Positions 17,255 through 26,299 of a DNA stretch of 64,000 nt are shown in pieces. Location: assembly GCA_002384935.1 (NCBI GenBank), contig DGCD01000011.1, positions 62,001 to 126,000 of the forward strand, written 5' to 3'. Source of the DNA: Pusillimonas sp. UBA3987. Its GTDB lineage: Bacteria > Pseudomonadota > Gammaproteobacteria > Burkholderiales > Burkholderiaceae_B. Position 1 is the stretch's first letter, and every line of letters starts with the position of its first letter. Under the pieces are notes generated by a model that was given only the letters and a program-made list of their open reading frames with translations, was not told where the DNA came from and did no database searches. A program made the position numbers and the translations under genes.

Positions 17255-18544
17255 TTAGATCCCCATTACTTCGCGGTAGTATTTGTACATGGCACGAATC
17301 GCCGCTTCCGAAATCAGGGACTCCGATGTGCCAATTGTGTCGGCATCAAGCTTGACGACACTGTTTTCGGTGCTCGAGCGGCGTACACCTTCCTGCACGA
17401 AACGCAGTGCCTCGTTGTCTTCCAGGCCCAGAAAGCCGGAAGGACCCATGAGGTTGCCCTGGCGCAGGCGGTGGCGCAGCATTTCTTCGTCGTCGTCTTC
17501 GTAGCCGAACATGGTCCATTGCATAATCATGCTGTTCGGGCCATTTGGAATAATCTGACGGATACCCAAGGTATTCATTTCACGCTGGATAATGAAATTC
17601 GGCCAGATGGTGTCCATGGTGACCGACCAGGGCGAGTCGAACTCTTTCACAAAATGCAGGAAGCGCTCGTCCTGCAGTTTCAGGCCTTCATGGAAGGAGC
17701 GCATTTCCTTCTTGGTTTCAGGGTTCACATCGGCGTAGAGATCGTCTGATTTGGCCGACCCCATAATGCCGTGGCGACCATGAACCTTGTCGGCGAACAT
17801 CATGGACTTATTGCCGGCCACCAACAAGCCGAAAACCACCAGGAACGAATGCAGCAGGGTTGCGTGATAGGGGTCTTTCAGGTTCTCGTGGTACATCTTC
17901 CAGTTACAGGGCAATTCATTGCGGTAGTAACCCAGAATCTTCAGCGGCTTGCCCGTAAAGGTGACTTTGAAGTCCTCCAGGATTTCCGGGCTCAGGTATT
18001 CTTCAAGCGGCTCGACTTTGTCGGAGTACGACGCAAAAACAACACCGTTCAGGGTGGTGACATGCAGTTTGCGCAGGCCGTGGTCTTCGTTGCGGAAGTC
18101 ACGCGGCATACCGCCCTGTTTGTTGACACCGCGCTTGAAGGGGACACCCTGCAGGTCGCCTTTCAGCGTGTATGACCACTGGTGATAAGGGCAAACGAAT
18201 TCTTTCGCGTTGCCTTTGCTTTCACGGCAGAATTCGGCGCCACGGTGCGCGCAGCGGTTTTCAAAGACGTTAATGGAACCGTCTTCGGCACGCGAGACAA
18301 CCACCGGGGTATCGCCCACATACGATCTTTTGTAGTCGCCGTGGTTGGGAATTTCGGCCTCCAGGGCAACGAAGTTCCAGGTGTCGCCGCGGAAAATCAA
18401 TTCCATTTCGCGGTCGTAAACTTCCTGGCTGGTATAAACCCAGTCAGGAATGTAATGCAGGTCGTTATCAGGCCAGGCATAGTTCTCCAGGGCGTCGTCT
18501 TTCGACCCTAGTGTTTGCCCGATCACGGTTTGAGATTGATACAT
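17255..18544 (-). CDS. picB3: 6-hydroxypicolinate hydroxylase, Rieske alpha subunit
   Basis: A 429-residue Rieske non-haem iron oxygenase. The [2Fe-2S] ligands are C98, H100, C118 and H121 in CAHRG and CPYHQW. The mononuclear iron site includes H227 and H232, with bridging D224, in the motif NLKDPYHATLLH. It catalyses hydroxylation, presumably 6-hydroxypicolinate to 3,6-dihydroxypicolinate, using electrons from PicB1 and PicB2. The gene lies between the beta subunit and the reductase on the same strand. Confidence 0.9.
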   Translation of the reverse strand: MYQSQTVIGQTLGSKDDALENYAWPDNDLHYIPDWVYTSQEVYDREMELIFRGDTWNFVALEAEIPNHGDYKRSYVGDTPVVVSRAEDGSINVFENRCAHRGAEFCRESKGNAKEFVCPYHQWSYTLKGDLQGVPFKRGVNKQGGMPRDFRNEDHGLRKLHVTTLNGVVFASYSDKVEPLEEYLSPEILEDFKVTFTGKPLKILGYYRNELPCNWKMYHENLKDPYHATLLHSFLVVFGLLVAGNKSMMFADKVHGRHGIMGSAKSDDLYADVNPETKKEMRSFHEGLKLQDERFLHFVKEFDSPWSVTMDTIWPNFIIQREMNTLGIRQIIPNGPNSMIMQWTMFGYEDDDEEMLRHRLRQGNLMGPSGFLGLEDNEALRFVQEGVRRSSTENSVVKLDADTIGTSESLISEAAIRAMYKYYREVMGI

Positions 18545-18562
18545 GGAAGATCTCCTGTGAAA

Positions 18563-19858
18563 TCAGTTTGGCTGTCCCACGTTGTGGGCAGCCATCGCGC
18601 TTTTGGCGAAAGCACGTGCAGTGACGGATGTGTCGGTGAATTCGTTGGGATTGATGCGAACGCTTTTTTCGAACAGCGTGCGTAACGCGCGCAAGTCGCC
18701 GCCGGCATTGACTGCAATCGCGTAATGCGGAACGTCGTTTTTCAACCCCAGCATAATGAACTTCGGTGTTTCGGCTTTCGGGTCCAGCTCGCCGCGAATC
18801 ACGTAAGTTAAATCGGGTTCAGGCAGGCCCAGCATTTGAATGTTGCAACCAAACTGATCTGTCCAGAACCATGGATAGGCAGCCGGTGCCGGGTCTTTGC
18901 CCAGCATGTGAGTGGCTGCGATGCGTGCCTGTTCATTCGCGTTCTGCCACGACTCAAGGCGTAGAGCCAGTGCCGCCTTGCCGCGAATCTGGCTGGTGCA
19001 GTCGCCGGCGGCATAAATGTTGGGCTGGCTTGTCCGGCATTGTTCGTCAACCAGAATGCCGCCATTGCCGGGGTCGATGTCCAGCCCGGCCTGTCGCGCC
19101 AGGGCGCTGTTGGCCGTGAGCCCTACAGACACCATGACTGTGTCGGCCACAATATGTTGCTCGTCTGGCAGTTGGATGTCCCACGAGGCCTTGATGTCGG
19201 TTGGCGGTGTAATGGTGGTTGGCGTATTGCCCAGATGCAGCGACAGGCCGGCATGCTCAATACGCTGCTGCAGCCAATCCGAGAATGTGGGCGGGGCAAC
19301 GCGGTGAAGAACACGCTCGGTTGCCTCAACAATGGATACGGCAACGCCCATTTTGTGTGCGGTCGAGGCAACTTCCAGCCCCAGGAATCCGCCGCCGATG
19401 ACGCCCAGATGCTTGCTGTACTTCAGCGCCGTGCGCAGCGCATGGGCATCGTCGAGTGTTCTTAAATAGAACACGCCGGGCGCATTTTCAGGGAATGCTT
19501 CGATAAAACGGGCTGTCCCGCCCGTTGCAAGCAAGCACTGGTCGAACTGCACTTGCGAGCCGTCGGACAGGTTCGCAGTTCCTGCAATTGGGTCGATTGA
19601 TTCAACTGTGAGGCCCAGGCGCATATCGATATCGGCAATGCCGTAGAAATCGACCGGTTTGACATCGATTGCCGGTTCGTTTTCAGGCGTTGCGGCCAAT
19701 ACGTCTTTGGACAGGGGCGGCCGTTCGTAAGGGGCGTGCGCTTCGTCACCAATGAGCGTAATGGTGCCTTCAAAGCCCTGGTCGCGCAGCGTTGACGCCG
19801 CCACAGCGGCGGCCTGGCCGGCACCCACAATCAGAATGGAAGGTAGTGTTTCAGTCAT
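18563..19858 (-). CDS. picB2: ferredoxin reductase (FAD, NADH)
   Basis: A 431-residue rubredoxin/ferredoxin-NAD reductase of the glutathione-reductase fold. The FAD site is ILIVGAGQAAAVAA at the N-terminus, the NAD site GVIGGGFLGLEVA in the middle, and the second FAD motif IYAAGDCT. It passes electrons from NAD(P)H to the Rieske ferredoxin. ATG 19858 was chosen because AAGG stands seven bases upstream. It belongs to the leftward picB operon. Confidence 0.9.
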   Translation of the reverse strand: MTETLPSILIVGAGQAAAVAASTLRDQGFEGTITLIGDEAHAPYERPPLSKDVLAATPENEPAIDVKPVDFYGIADIDMRLGLTVESIDPIAGTANLSDGSQVQFDQCLLATGGTARFIEAFPENAPGVFYLRTLDDAHALRTALKYSKHLGVIGGGFLGLEVASTAHKMGVAVSIVEATERVLHRVAPPTFSDWLQQRIEHAGLSLHLGNTPTTITPPTDIKASWDIQLPDEQHIVADTVMVSVGLTANSALARQAGLDIDPGNGGILVDEQCRTSQPNIYAAGDCTSQIRGKAALALRLESWQNANEQARIAATHMLGKDPAPAAYPWFWTDQFGCNIQMLGLPEPDLTYVIRGELDPKAETPKFIMLGLKNDVPHYAIAVNAGGDLRALRTLFEKSVRINPNEFTDTSVTARAFAKSAMAAHNVGQPN

Positions 19859-19914
19859 TCTCAAACCTTTTTAAGCCGTTGCAAACCACTTAGGTTACTA
19901 TGCGTGGCGCGTCG

Positions 19915-20220
19915 TTAAAGGTTTACCAGGATGTCATCTCCCTCGACTTTGACTTCGTACACTTTTACGGGTTCAGTTGCAGGCGCGGATTTCGGTTCGC
20001 CGGTGCGAAGATCGAACATGGCCTGATGCAAGGGGCATTCCACACAGCCGTCTTCAATGAAACCGTCTGACAACAATGCGAATTGGTGGGTGCAGATGTT
20101 GTCAGTGACAAAGTACTCACCTTCGGTGTGGTGTACTGCCAACTGTTTGCCTTCAAGTTCTACGCCTAAAGATTCGTCCTCTTCAATTTGTCCGACCGTT
20201 GCAATCTTGATCCAATTCAT
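19915..20220 (-). CDS. picB1: Rieske-type ferredoxin
   Basis: A 101-residue Rieske ferredoxin with cluster ligands in CTHQFALL and CPLHQAMF, typical of the electron carriers of three- and four-component ring hydroxylases. First gene of the leftward picB operon. An AAAAGG ribosome site precedes the ATG. Confidence 0.92.
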   Translation of the reverse strand: MNWIKIATVGQIEEDESLGVELEGKQLAVHHTEGEYFVTDNICTHQFALLSDGFIEDGCVECPLHQAMFDLRTGEPKSAPATEPVKVYEVKVEGDDILVNL

Positions 20221-20254
20221 GATGAGCCTTTTATGGTTTAATATTTCAATATAA

Positions 20255-20284
20255 TCAGTATGCTGTATATTTATTTTACGACAA
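20255..20284 (-). promoter_or_regulatory. picB promoter with PicR operator 3
   Basis: On the minus strand TTGTCG (20284-20279) and CATACT (20262-20257) are spaced by 16 bases and act as -35 and -10. The -10 lies inside TCAGTATGCTGT (plus strand 20255-20266), which matches 10 of 12 bases of the picC palindrome. PicR would cover the -10. Confidence 0.65.
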
Positions 20285-20361
20285 ATAGGGGTTTACACCA
20301 GCCTAATTAGGATATTCCCTGAAAAAGCGCCGAAATGGTCAAGTCTCCGTATTAACCCTCG

Positions 20362-20393
20362 TTGACACTTTTACGTATTGATCAGCATACTAA
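20362..20393 (+). promoter_or_regulatory. dctP-picA promoter with PicR operator 4
   Basis: TTGACA (20362-20367), 18 bases, then CATACT (20386-20391) form a good sigma-70 promoter. The -10 lies inside TCAGCATACTAA (20382-20393), 10 of 12 bases identical to the picC palindrome. The rest of the 348-bp gap 20221-20569 holds the divergent picB promoter and an untranslated leader of about 170 bases, without a recognisable gene or riboswitch. Confidence 0.7.
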
Positions 20394-20569
20394 CAAATAA
20401 CTTGATTCTGTCGTGCCCAGTTTGATATTTCCGTATATCAAACCCGGTTCAACGGCATTTTCGGGCCAGCAGGTCGAGGCACACCATCCTGCGCAAAAGT
20501 TTCTCTGGCCCGCGCCGGGCCGAAGCAGTTTGTCTGTCTCAAACATAACAAACCCAAAAGGAGCTGTAC

Positions 20570-21667
20570 ATGCAAAGACGTCGCTTTTTAACTCAGGCTG
20601 CCGCGGCAACCGGAGCCGGTCTGGCCGCCGTTGGCCTTCCCGCGGTAGCGCAAGACGCACCTACCGTGCGCTGGCGTATGTCCACCGGTTGGCCCAAAAG
20701 CCTGGATGCGCTTTATGGTTCTGCCGAAGCGCTTTGCCGCCGTGTCGGCGAGCTGACAAATGGAAAATTTGAAATTCGCGCCTTCCCGGGCGGTGAAATC
20801 GTACCTTACTCCCAGAACATGGAGGCGGTCAGTAACGGTACGGTTGAATGCAACCACGTTCTGGCTACGGCTCATATTGGCACCAACACGGCCATTGCTT
20901 TCGATACCGGCCTGTCGTTCGGCATGAATGCACGCCAGCACAACGCCTGGATTCAGTTCGGCGGTGGTATGGACAAGCTGCGCGAAATGTACGGCCAGTA
21001 CGGCATTACCAACTTCGTAACGGGTAATGTTGGCGTGCAGATGGGCGGTTGGTATCGCAAAGAAATCAAATCTTTGAAAGACCTTGAAGGCCTGAAGATT
21101 CGTGTTGGTGGTATCGGCGGCATGGTGCTGCAAAAACTGGGTGCGGTTCCCCAGCAGATTCCGCCCAGCGATATTTACCCATCCTTGGAAAAAGGCACCA
21201 TCGACGCCGCCGAGTGGATTGGCCCCTACGATGATGAGCGCCTGGGCCTGAACAAGGTCGCGCCTTACTACTACTCACCCGGCTGGTGGGAAGGCAGTGC
21301 CTCGATCACGACCATGGTCAACAGTGAAGCATGGGAAAAACTACCCGACGAGTTCAAGTCCGCATTCGAATGTGCTGCCAATGAGCAGGCACTGCTGATG
21401 CTGGCCGACTACGATGCGAAGAACCCGTCTGCACTGCGTTCCCTGATTGCCGGTGGCGCACAGCTGAAGTACTTCCCGAAAGACGTTATGGAAGCGGCTT
21501 ACAACGCGTCTCAGGAATTGTGGGGCGAGTTGTCTGAAGAAAACCCAGACTTTGCCAAGATCTATCCAGAGTGGAAGAAATTCCAGCAGGCCGAGGCAAG
21601 CTGGTTCCGTGTTGCTGAAAATGCACTCGACAACTTCACTTACAGTGAGGTGTTGAAGCGTTCGTAA
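20570..21667 (+). CDS. TRAP transporter substrate-binding protein (DctP family)
   Basis: A 365-residue periplasmic binding protein. The N-terminus MQRRRFLTQAAAATGAGLAA is a twin-arginine signal, which is common for TRAP binding proteins of this subfamily. The mature part shows WRMSTGWPKSLDALYGSAEALCRRV and the DctP helix region DLEGLKIRVGGIGGMVLQKLGAVPQQ. AAAAGGAG lies before the ATG. It heads a rightward operon under a PicR operator and precedes picA, so picolinate or a relative is the probable ligand. Its membrane partners are not adjacent; a DctQ-DctM pair follows 7.2 kb downstream at 28898-31170. Confidence 0.9.
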   Translation: MQRRRFLTQAAAATGAGLAAVGLPAVAQDAPTVRWRMSTGWPKSLDALYGSAEALCRRVGELTNGKFEIRAFPGGEIVPYSQNMEAVSNGTVECNHVLATAHIGTNTAIAFDTGLSFGMNARQHNAWIQFGGGMDKLREMYGQYGITNFVTGNVGVQMGGWYRKEIKSLKDLEGLKIRVGGIGGMVLQKLGAVPQQIPPSDIYPSLEKGTIDAAEWIGPYDDERLGLNKVAPYYYSPGWWEGSASITTMVNSEAWEKLPDEFKSAFECAANEQALLMLADYDAKNPSALRSLIAGGAQLKYFPKDVMEAAYNASQELWGELSEENPDFAKIYPEWKKFQQAEASWFRVAENALDNFTYSEVLKRS

Positions 21668-21759
21668 CGCGTTAGGCATCAATGCGCGGCGCGCCAAGAT
21701 GGCGTGTCCGCGTATTTCTGGTGTCTTTAAGTTCAGCGTTTGATGATTTACAGGCAGGT

Positions 21760-24171
21760 ATGAGTATGACAGTTTCACATCACACAAAGCCCGGCGTAAA
21801 GCCACAAGGTGTTGGCGCACGGATTCCGCGCAAGGAAGATGCCCGGCACTTGCACGGGAAAGGTAATTTCATTGGCAATATGGCCATGCCTGGGTTAAGT
21901 GAGGTCGCGTTTTTGCGCAGCCCGCTGGCACACGCCCGTATCACCGATGTTCGGGTTGCCGATGACGCACAAGCAAGCGTTTTCCTGCGTGCCTCCATGC
22001 CCGACGCCAAGGATATCGTGGCCGACTCCACGCTGCCCACGTACCAGGTTTCGGCGCAGCCGCCTTTGGCCAGTGACCGTGTGCGCTTTGTGGGTGAGCC
22101 GGTGGCAATGACTTTTGCCCCCACCCGTGCCGAAGCCGAAGACCTGGCTGAAATGGTTGAGGTCGATTACGACGAACTGCCTGTTTATGTTGATGTGAAA
22201 GCGTCGGAAGCGGCCACATCAGAATTCATCCATGATGGCTGGAAAAACAATGTATTCGTTACATTGAATGCCAATAATAATTTTGACGATCTCGCCGCGA
22301 AGGCCGAGGTCGTTGTCAAGCGTGAAATTGATTTGTCCCGCCAGTGCATGCTGCCGATGGAAGGTATTGCGGTACTGGCTTATTGGGATGACCAGAACAG
22401 TCAGTTGGTGGTGTATACCGCCACTCAGGTTCCACACCTTATTCGTACCGGCATTGCCGAGTTCCTCGATTTGCCGCAAGAGCAGGTCCGGGTGATTTCC
22501 CCCGATGTGGGCGGCGGTTTTGGTTATAAATGCATTCTGCAGCAGGAGGAACTCTGTGTTGCATGGCTGGCCAAAACCTACAAGCGTCCTTTCCGGTATC
22601 TGGAAGATCGCCGTGAGCACCTGATTGCCGGTGCCAACACCCGCGAGCACTATTATGAAATGACGGCCTATGCCGACAAGCAGGGTCGTTTACTGGCGCT
22701 TGACGCCAAGGTCACGATCAGCGGCGGCGCATATTCTGTGTGGCCGTTTACCGTGGGCCTGGAAACCGGACAGGCGCTGGGTAACATTCCCGGGCCCTAT
22801 GGTTTCAAGGGCTACCGCTGCCAGACGCGTTGTGTGGCAACTAACAAGCCCGGCTTTCTGCCCTATCGTGGTGTGGCGCGCACTGGTGTTTGTTTTGCCA
22901 TCGAGCTCACCCTGGATGCGCTGGCGCGCGAAGTCGGGCGCGAGCCCTGGGAAGTGCGTCTGGATAATTTGGTTCAGCCAGAGCAAATGCCTTATGTCAA
23001 CGTAACGAACAAGCATCTGGACAGTGGTGACTACCCTGCCAGCTTGCGCCGCGCGTTGGAAATGATCAATGTTGAAGCCGTGCGTGAGCGTCAGAAGAAA
23101 GCAGAGCCCGACGGCCGTCTGATTGGCCTGGGCGTTGCGACTTATACCGAGCAGTCGGCTCATGGAACGTCGGTATTTGCGGCCTGGGGTACGCCGGTTA
23201 TTCCGGGCTTTGACCAGGCTTCTGTGAAACTGACGCCCGATGGCGGTGCCGAATTGCGGGTGGGTGTGCATTCGCATGGGCAAGGCATGGAAACCACATT
23301 TGCTCAAATTGCCAATGAAATTCTGAGTGTCGACATCAACCGGATCAAGCTGGTTCATGGTGATACCGGCCAAACACCTTACTCCTCGGGCACTTACGCC
23401 TCACGCTCCCTGGTGATGTCGGGCGGCGCCGTATCCAAGGCGTGCAAACAATTGGCGCCGCGCGTGAAAAAAATCGGCGCGCATTTGCTGGGTGTGTCGG
23501 CAGACGAAGTGACGCTGGAAGACGGTTACGCCTGTGCGGGCGATAAGCGTGTCTCTATCGCGGAAATTACGAACGCCTGGTATATCAATCCGCAAAAACT
23601 GCCGGCCGATGTCGATGCCGAAGGGCTTGAGGTTAGCGTGGGCTATCGGCCCAAAGTGGATACCGGCAGTTTCACCTACTGCAGCCAGGCGGCTGTCGTG
23701 GCGGTAGATCCGGCAACCGGCGCCGTTGAAATTCTGGATTACGTTGTGGTGGAAGACTGCGGCACGATTGTGAACCCGCTGGTGGTCGAAGGCCAAACCA
23801 TTGGGGGTATTGCCCAGGGTATCGGCACGGCATTCTATGAAGAAATGCCGTACGACGAGCAGGGCCAGCCCTTGGCTTCGACCTTGGCTGACTACATTAT
23901 GCCGGGGGCAACCGAAGTGCCCAATATTCGTATTGATCACTTCGAAACGCCGTCGCCGCACACTGAGTTCGGTGCCAAGGGCATGGGTGAAGGTGGGGCG
24001 ATTGCACCGCCTGCCGTTTTGTTTGGCGCGGTAAACGATGCATTGCGTGCGTATGGTGTCGAGTTCGCACACACACCGCTCACGCCGCATCATGTTCTTG
24101 ATGCGCTGGAGCAAAGCAAAGAAAAAGAGTCGACTTCTCGTGCCAACGTTGCAGCAGGGGCTACGGTATGA
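21760..24171 (+). CDS. picA1: picolinate 6-hydroxylase, molybdopterin subunit
   Basis: An 803-residue large subunit of the xanthine dehydrogenase / CO dehydrogenase family. It starts VGARIPRKEDARHLHGKGNF, has PDVGGGFGYKCILQQEE for cofactor binding, PYRGVARTG in the active-site region, and GAKGMGEGGAIAPPAVLFGA near residue 740 with the catalytic Glu. It hydroxylates an aromatic ring carbon next to nitrogen using water. Picolinate to 6-hydroxypicolinate is inferred from the pic context. ATG 21760 was chosen over the longer frame to 21682, which lacks a ribosome site. Subunit numbering follows gene order. Confidence 0.85.
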   Translation: MSMTVSHHTKPGVKPQGVGARIPRKEDARHLHGKGNFIGNMAMPGLSEVAFLRSPLAHARITDVRVADDAQASVFLRASMPDAKDIVADSTLPTYQVSAQPPLASDRVRFVGEPVAMTFAPTRAEAEDLAEMVEVDYDELPVYVDVKASEAATSEFIHDGWKNNVFVTLNANNNFDDLAAKAEVVVKREIDLSRQCMLPMEGIAVLAYWDDQNSQLVVYTATQVPHLIRTGIAEFLDLPQEQVRVISPDVGGGFGYKCILQQEELCVAWLAKTYKRPFRYLEDRREHLIAGANTREHYYEMTAYADKQGRLLALDAKVTISGGAYSVWPFTVGLETGQALGNIPGPYGFKGYRCQTRCVATNKPGFLPYRGVARTGVCFAIELTLDALAREVGREPWEVRLDNLVQPEQMPYVNVTNKHLDSGDYPASLRRALEMINVEAVRERQKKAEPDGRLIGLGVATYTEQSAHGTSVFAAWGTPVIPGFDQASVKLTPDGGAELRVGVHSHGQGMETTFAQIANEILSVDINRIKLVHGDTGQTPYSSGTYASRSLVMSGGAVSKACKQLAPRVKKIGAHLLGVSADEVTLEDGYACAGDKRVSIAEITNAWYINPQKLPADVDAEGLEVSVGYRPKVDTGSFTYCSQAAVVAVDPATGAVEILDYVVVEDCGTIVNPLVVEGQTIGGIAQGIGTAFYEEMPYDEQGQPLASTLADYIMPGATEVPNIRIDHFETPSPHTEFGAKGMGEGGAIAPPAVLFGAVNDALRAYGVEFAHTPLTPHHVLDALEQSKEKESTSRANVAAGATV

Positions 24172-24998
24172 AAGCAGCAAAATTTGATTATGTCCGTGTA
24201 AATGAAGCCAAAGAGGCGCTGTCTCTGTTGGAAGGGTCCGATGGCAGCACCAAGGCCATGGGTGGCAGTCAATCGTTGGGGCCGATGTTGAATCTGCGCC
24301 TGGCGCGCCCGCAGAAAGTGATTGATGTCTCGAGCGTGGCCGACTGGCGCTCGGTCTCGAAAGAGGAAAACCGCATTCGCGTGGGGGCGGCCGTAACGCA
24401 CGCCGAGATTGAGGATGGCGTCTTTGCCGACTTGCGTGGCCACATGCTGCAGGATGTGGCGGGCGTTATTGCCTATCGTGCGGTGCGCAATCGCGGCACG
24501 ATTGCCGGCAGTATTGCGCACGCCGATCCGGCGGCCGATTGGGTGCTGGCAACCAGCGCGCTGGGTGCCGAGCTTGAATTGGTATCGGCCAAGGGCACGC
24601 GTCGCAGCGCCATGCCGGAGTTCATGTTGGGTGCCTATGCCGTTGACCTTCAACCCGACGAGTTGATTGCGGCCGTGTATGTGCCTGAAAAAACGGCCCA
24701 GACGCGTTGGGGCTATTACAAATTCTGTCGAAAAACCGGTGAATTCGCCGAAGCCAGTTGTGCGGCCTATTTCGACCCCTCGACCCGTACTGCGCGTATT
24801 GCCGTCGGGGCGCTGGGCGGCGCACCGCAATTGTTGTCGGCCTTGTCTGCCAAGGTCGCTCAAGAAGGGCTGGCGGCTGCCACGCCCGAGGCAATTGCAG
24901 AGGCGTTAAAAGAGATCGCGCCCGAGAAAACAGCCGGCGATCGCCGCTTGTTTGCTACGGTTATTGAACGCTGCCTGCGCCGGGCATTGGGTGAGTAA
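24168..24998 (+). CDS. picA2: picolinate 6-hydroxylase, FAD subunit
   Basis: A 276-residue medium subunit (CoxM-like). FAD-binding loops are AMGGSQSLGPMLNLRLARP and NRGTIAGSIAHADPAAD. It passes electrons from the iron-sulfur clusters to an acceptor. Its ATG overlaps the picA1 stop by four bases. Confidence 0.88.
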   Translation: MKAAKFDYVRVNEAKEALSLLEGSDGSTKAMGGSQSLGPMLNLRLARPQKVIDVSSVADWRSVSKEENRIRVGAAVTHAEIEDGVFADLRGHMLQDVAGVIAYRAVRNRGTIAGSIAHADPAADWVLATSALGAELELVSAKGTRRSAMPEFMLGAYAVDLQPDELIAAVYVPEKTAQTRWGYYKFCRKTGEFAEASCAAYFDPSTRTARIAVGALGGAPQLLSALSAKVAQEGLAAATPEAIAEALKEIAPEKTAGDRRLFATVIERCLRRALGE

Positions 24999-25010
24999 AG
25001 GAAGGAAGTT

Positions 25011-26243
25011 ATGTCCCAGTTGAATATTGAAGTAAATGGCCGCAAGGTATCGCGAGATGTGGTTGCCCGCACTCACCTGGGCGATTTTTTGCGTGATGAT
25101 TTACGCCTGACCGGTACCAATCTAAGTTGCGAGCACGGTGTGTGCGGTGCGTGTACCGTCCTGGTCGACGGCAAGCCCGTACGGTCCTGTATTACGTTTG
25201 CGGCGGCATGCGAAGGACGGCAGGTTACGACGATCGAGGGTTATGAAACCGACCCCGTCATGTTGAAATTGCGCGAGGCATTTAATACGTTTCACGCCTT
25301 GCAGTGCGGGTTTTGTACGCCCGGCATGCTGGCGACGTCACGCGACATTGTGTTGCGTTTGCCCGACGCCGACGAAGAGCGCGTGCGTATCGAGTTGTCG
25401 GGAAACATTTGTCGTTGCACCGGGTATCAAGGCATTACGGCTTCTGTGTTGTCGGTATTGAAGCATTTTCGCGACGAGCCGAACGACCAGGTGGAAGCGA
25501 TGCGCCGTGCGGCGGCTGAAGGCAAGGCTGCGTTGCCGCCTGAAGCCCAGGCTCCCAAGACTTTCAGTGGTTTTGAGGCAAAAAGTATTCAGCGCGAAGC
25601 CAAGGCCGCAGCCAACAGCGCGGCTGAAGCACCTGGAGCCGGCACGTCATCCGGTGCGGCGCCGTCGGCTGCTTCCGGCAAGGGAACAAGTGTCAAAGGC
25701 GGCTTCAATGTCGATTTCCCGGCACCCAAAGTATGGGAGTTCATGTCCGATCTGAAGGCGGTGGCGGCGTGCCTGCCAGGCGCCGTGATTGAGTCGCAGG
25801 ACGGTAACGAGGTGAAAGGGCGCATTGCAATTAAGTTTGGCCCCATGAATGCGGCTTTCAAGGGCGCGGCTACGCTAGAGCGTGATGACGCCGATATGTC
25901 GGCGGTTCTGCGTGGATCGGGCCAGGATTCTTTGAGCCAGTCGCGTGCGAAGGGCGATGTCAGCTATCGCGTAACCTCGGTGGCCGATGATCGCTCACGC
26001 GTTGATGTTGACCTGCTCTATTCCCTGCAAGGCCCGCTGGCACAGTTTTCCCGGTCGGGTCTGGTGCAAGACTTCGTGAAACGGATGATTGCCGATTTCG
26101 GACGTAATGTGTCGTTGCGTCTTGGTCAGCCTGAAGGTGCCGATGCGCCGTTGCCCCAGGCTGAGTTCAGCCCTTTCAAAATGTTTATGGGCGTTTTATG
26201 GGCGCGCATCAAACGTTTGTTTGGGGGCGGAAAAGAAGAGTAG
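25011..26243 (+). CDS. picA3: picolinate 6-hydroxylase, [2Fe-2S] subunit fused to a CoxG-like domain
   Basis: A 410-residue protein, more than twice the usual 155-165 of a CoxS subunit. Residues 1-160 form the two-cluster unit: C40, C45, C48 and C60 in CEHGVCGAC and VRSC; C99, C102, C134 and C136 in CGFCTPG and CRCTG. An Ala/Ser/Gly-rich linker (about 175-225) follows, then residues about 228-370 match a CoxG/SRPBCC domain (GGFNVDFPAPKVWEFMSDL, ACLPGA, GRIAIKFGPMNAAFKG). The C-terminus FKMFMGVLWARIKRLFGGG is amphipathic and basic and could touch the membrane. CoxG proteins serve membrane association and quinone coupling of CO dehydrogenase, so the fusion may bring PicA to the respiratory chain (inference). 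Confidence 0.88.
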   Translation: MSQLNIEVNGRKVSRDVVARTHLGDFLRDDLRLTGTNLSCEHGVCGACTVLVDGKPVRSCITFAAACEGRQVTTIEGYETDPVMLKLREAFNTFHALQCGFCTPGMLATSRDIVLRLPDADEERVRIELSGNICRCTGYQGITASVLSVLKHFRDEPNDQVEAMRRAAAEGKAALPPEAQAPKTFSGFEAKSIQREAKAAANSAAEAPGAGTSSGAAPSAASGKGTSVKGGFNVDFPAPKVWEFMSDLKAVAACLPGAVIESQDGNEVKGRIAIKFGPMNAAFKGAATLERDDADMSAVLRGSGQDSLSQSRAKGDVSYRVTSVADDRSRVDVDLLYSLQGPLAQFSRSGLVQDFVKRMIADFGRNVSLRLGQPEGADAPLPQAEFSPFKMFMGVLWARIKRLFGGGKEE

Positions 26244-26299
26244 TACCCGACAAGTAGTAACCCGTAGTAGGTCTGTCTTAACCAAATATGAGGTTCACA

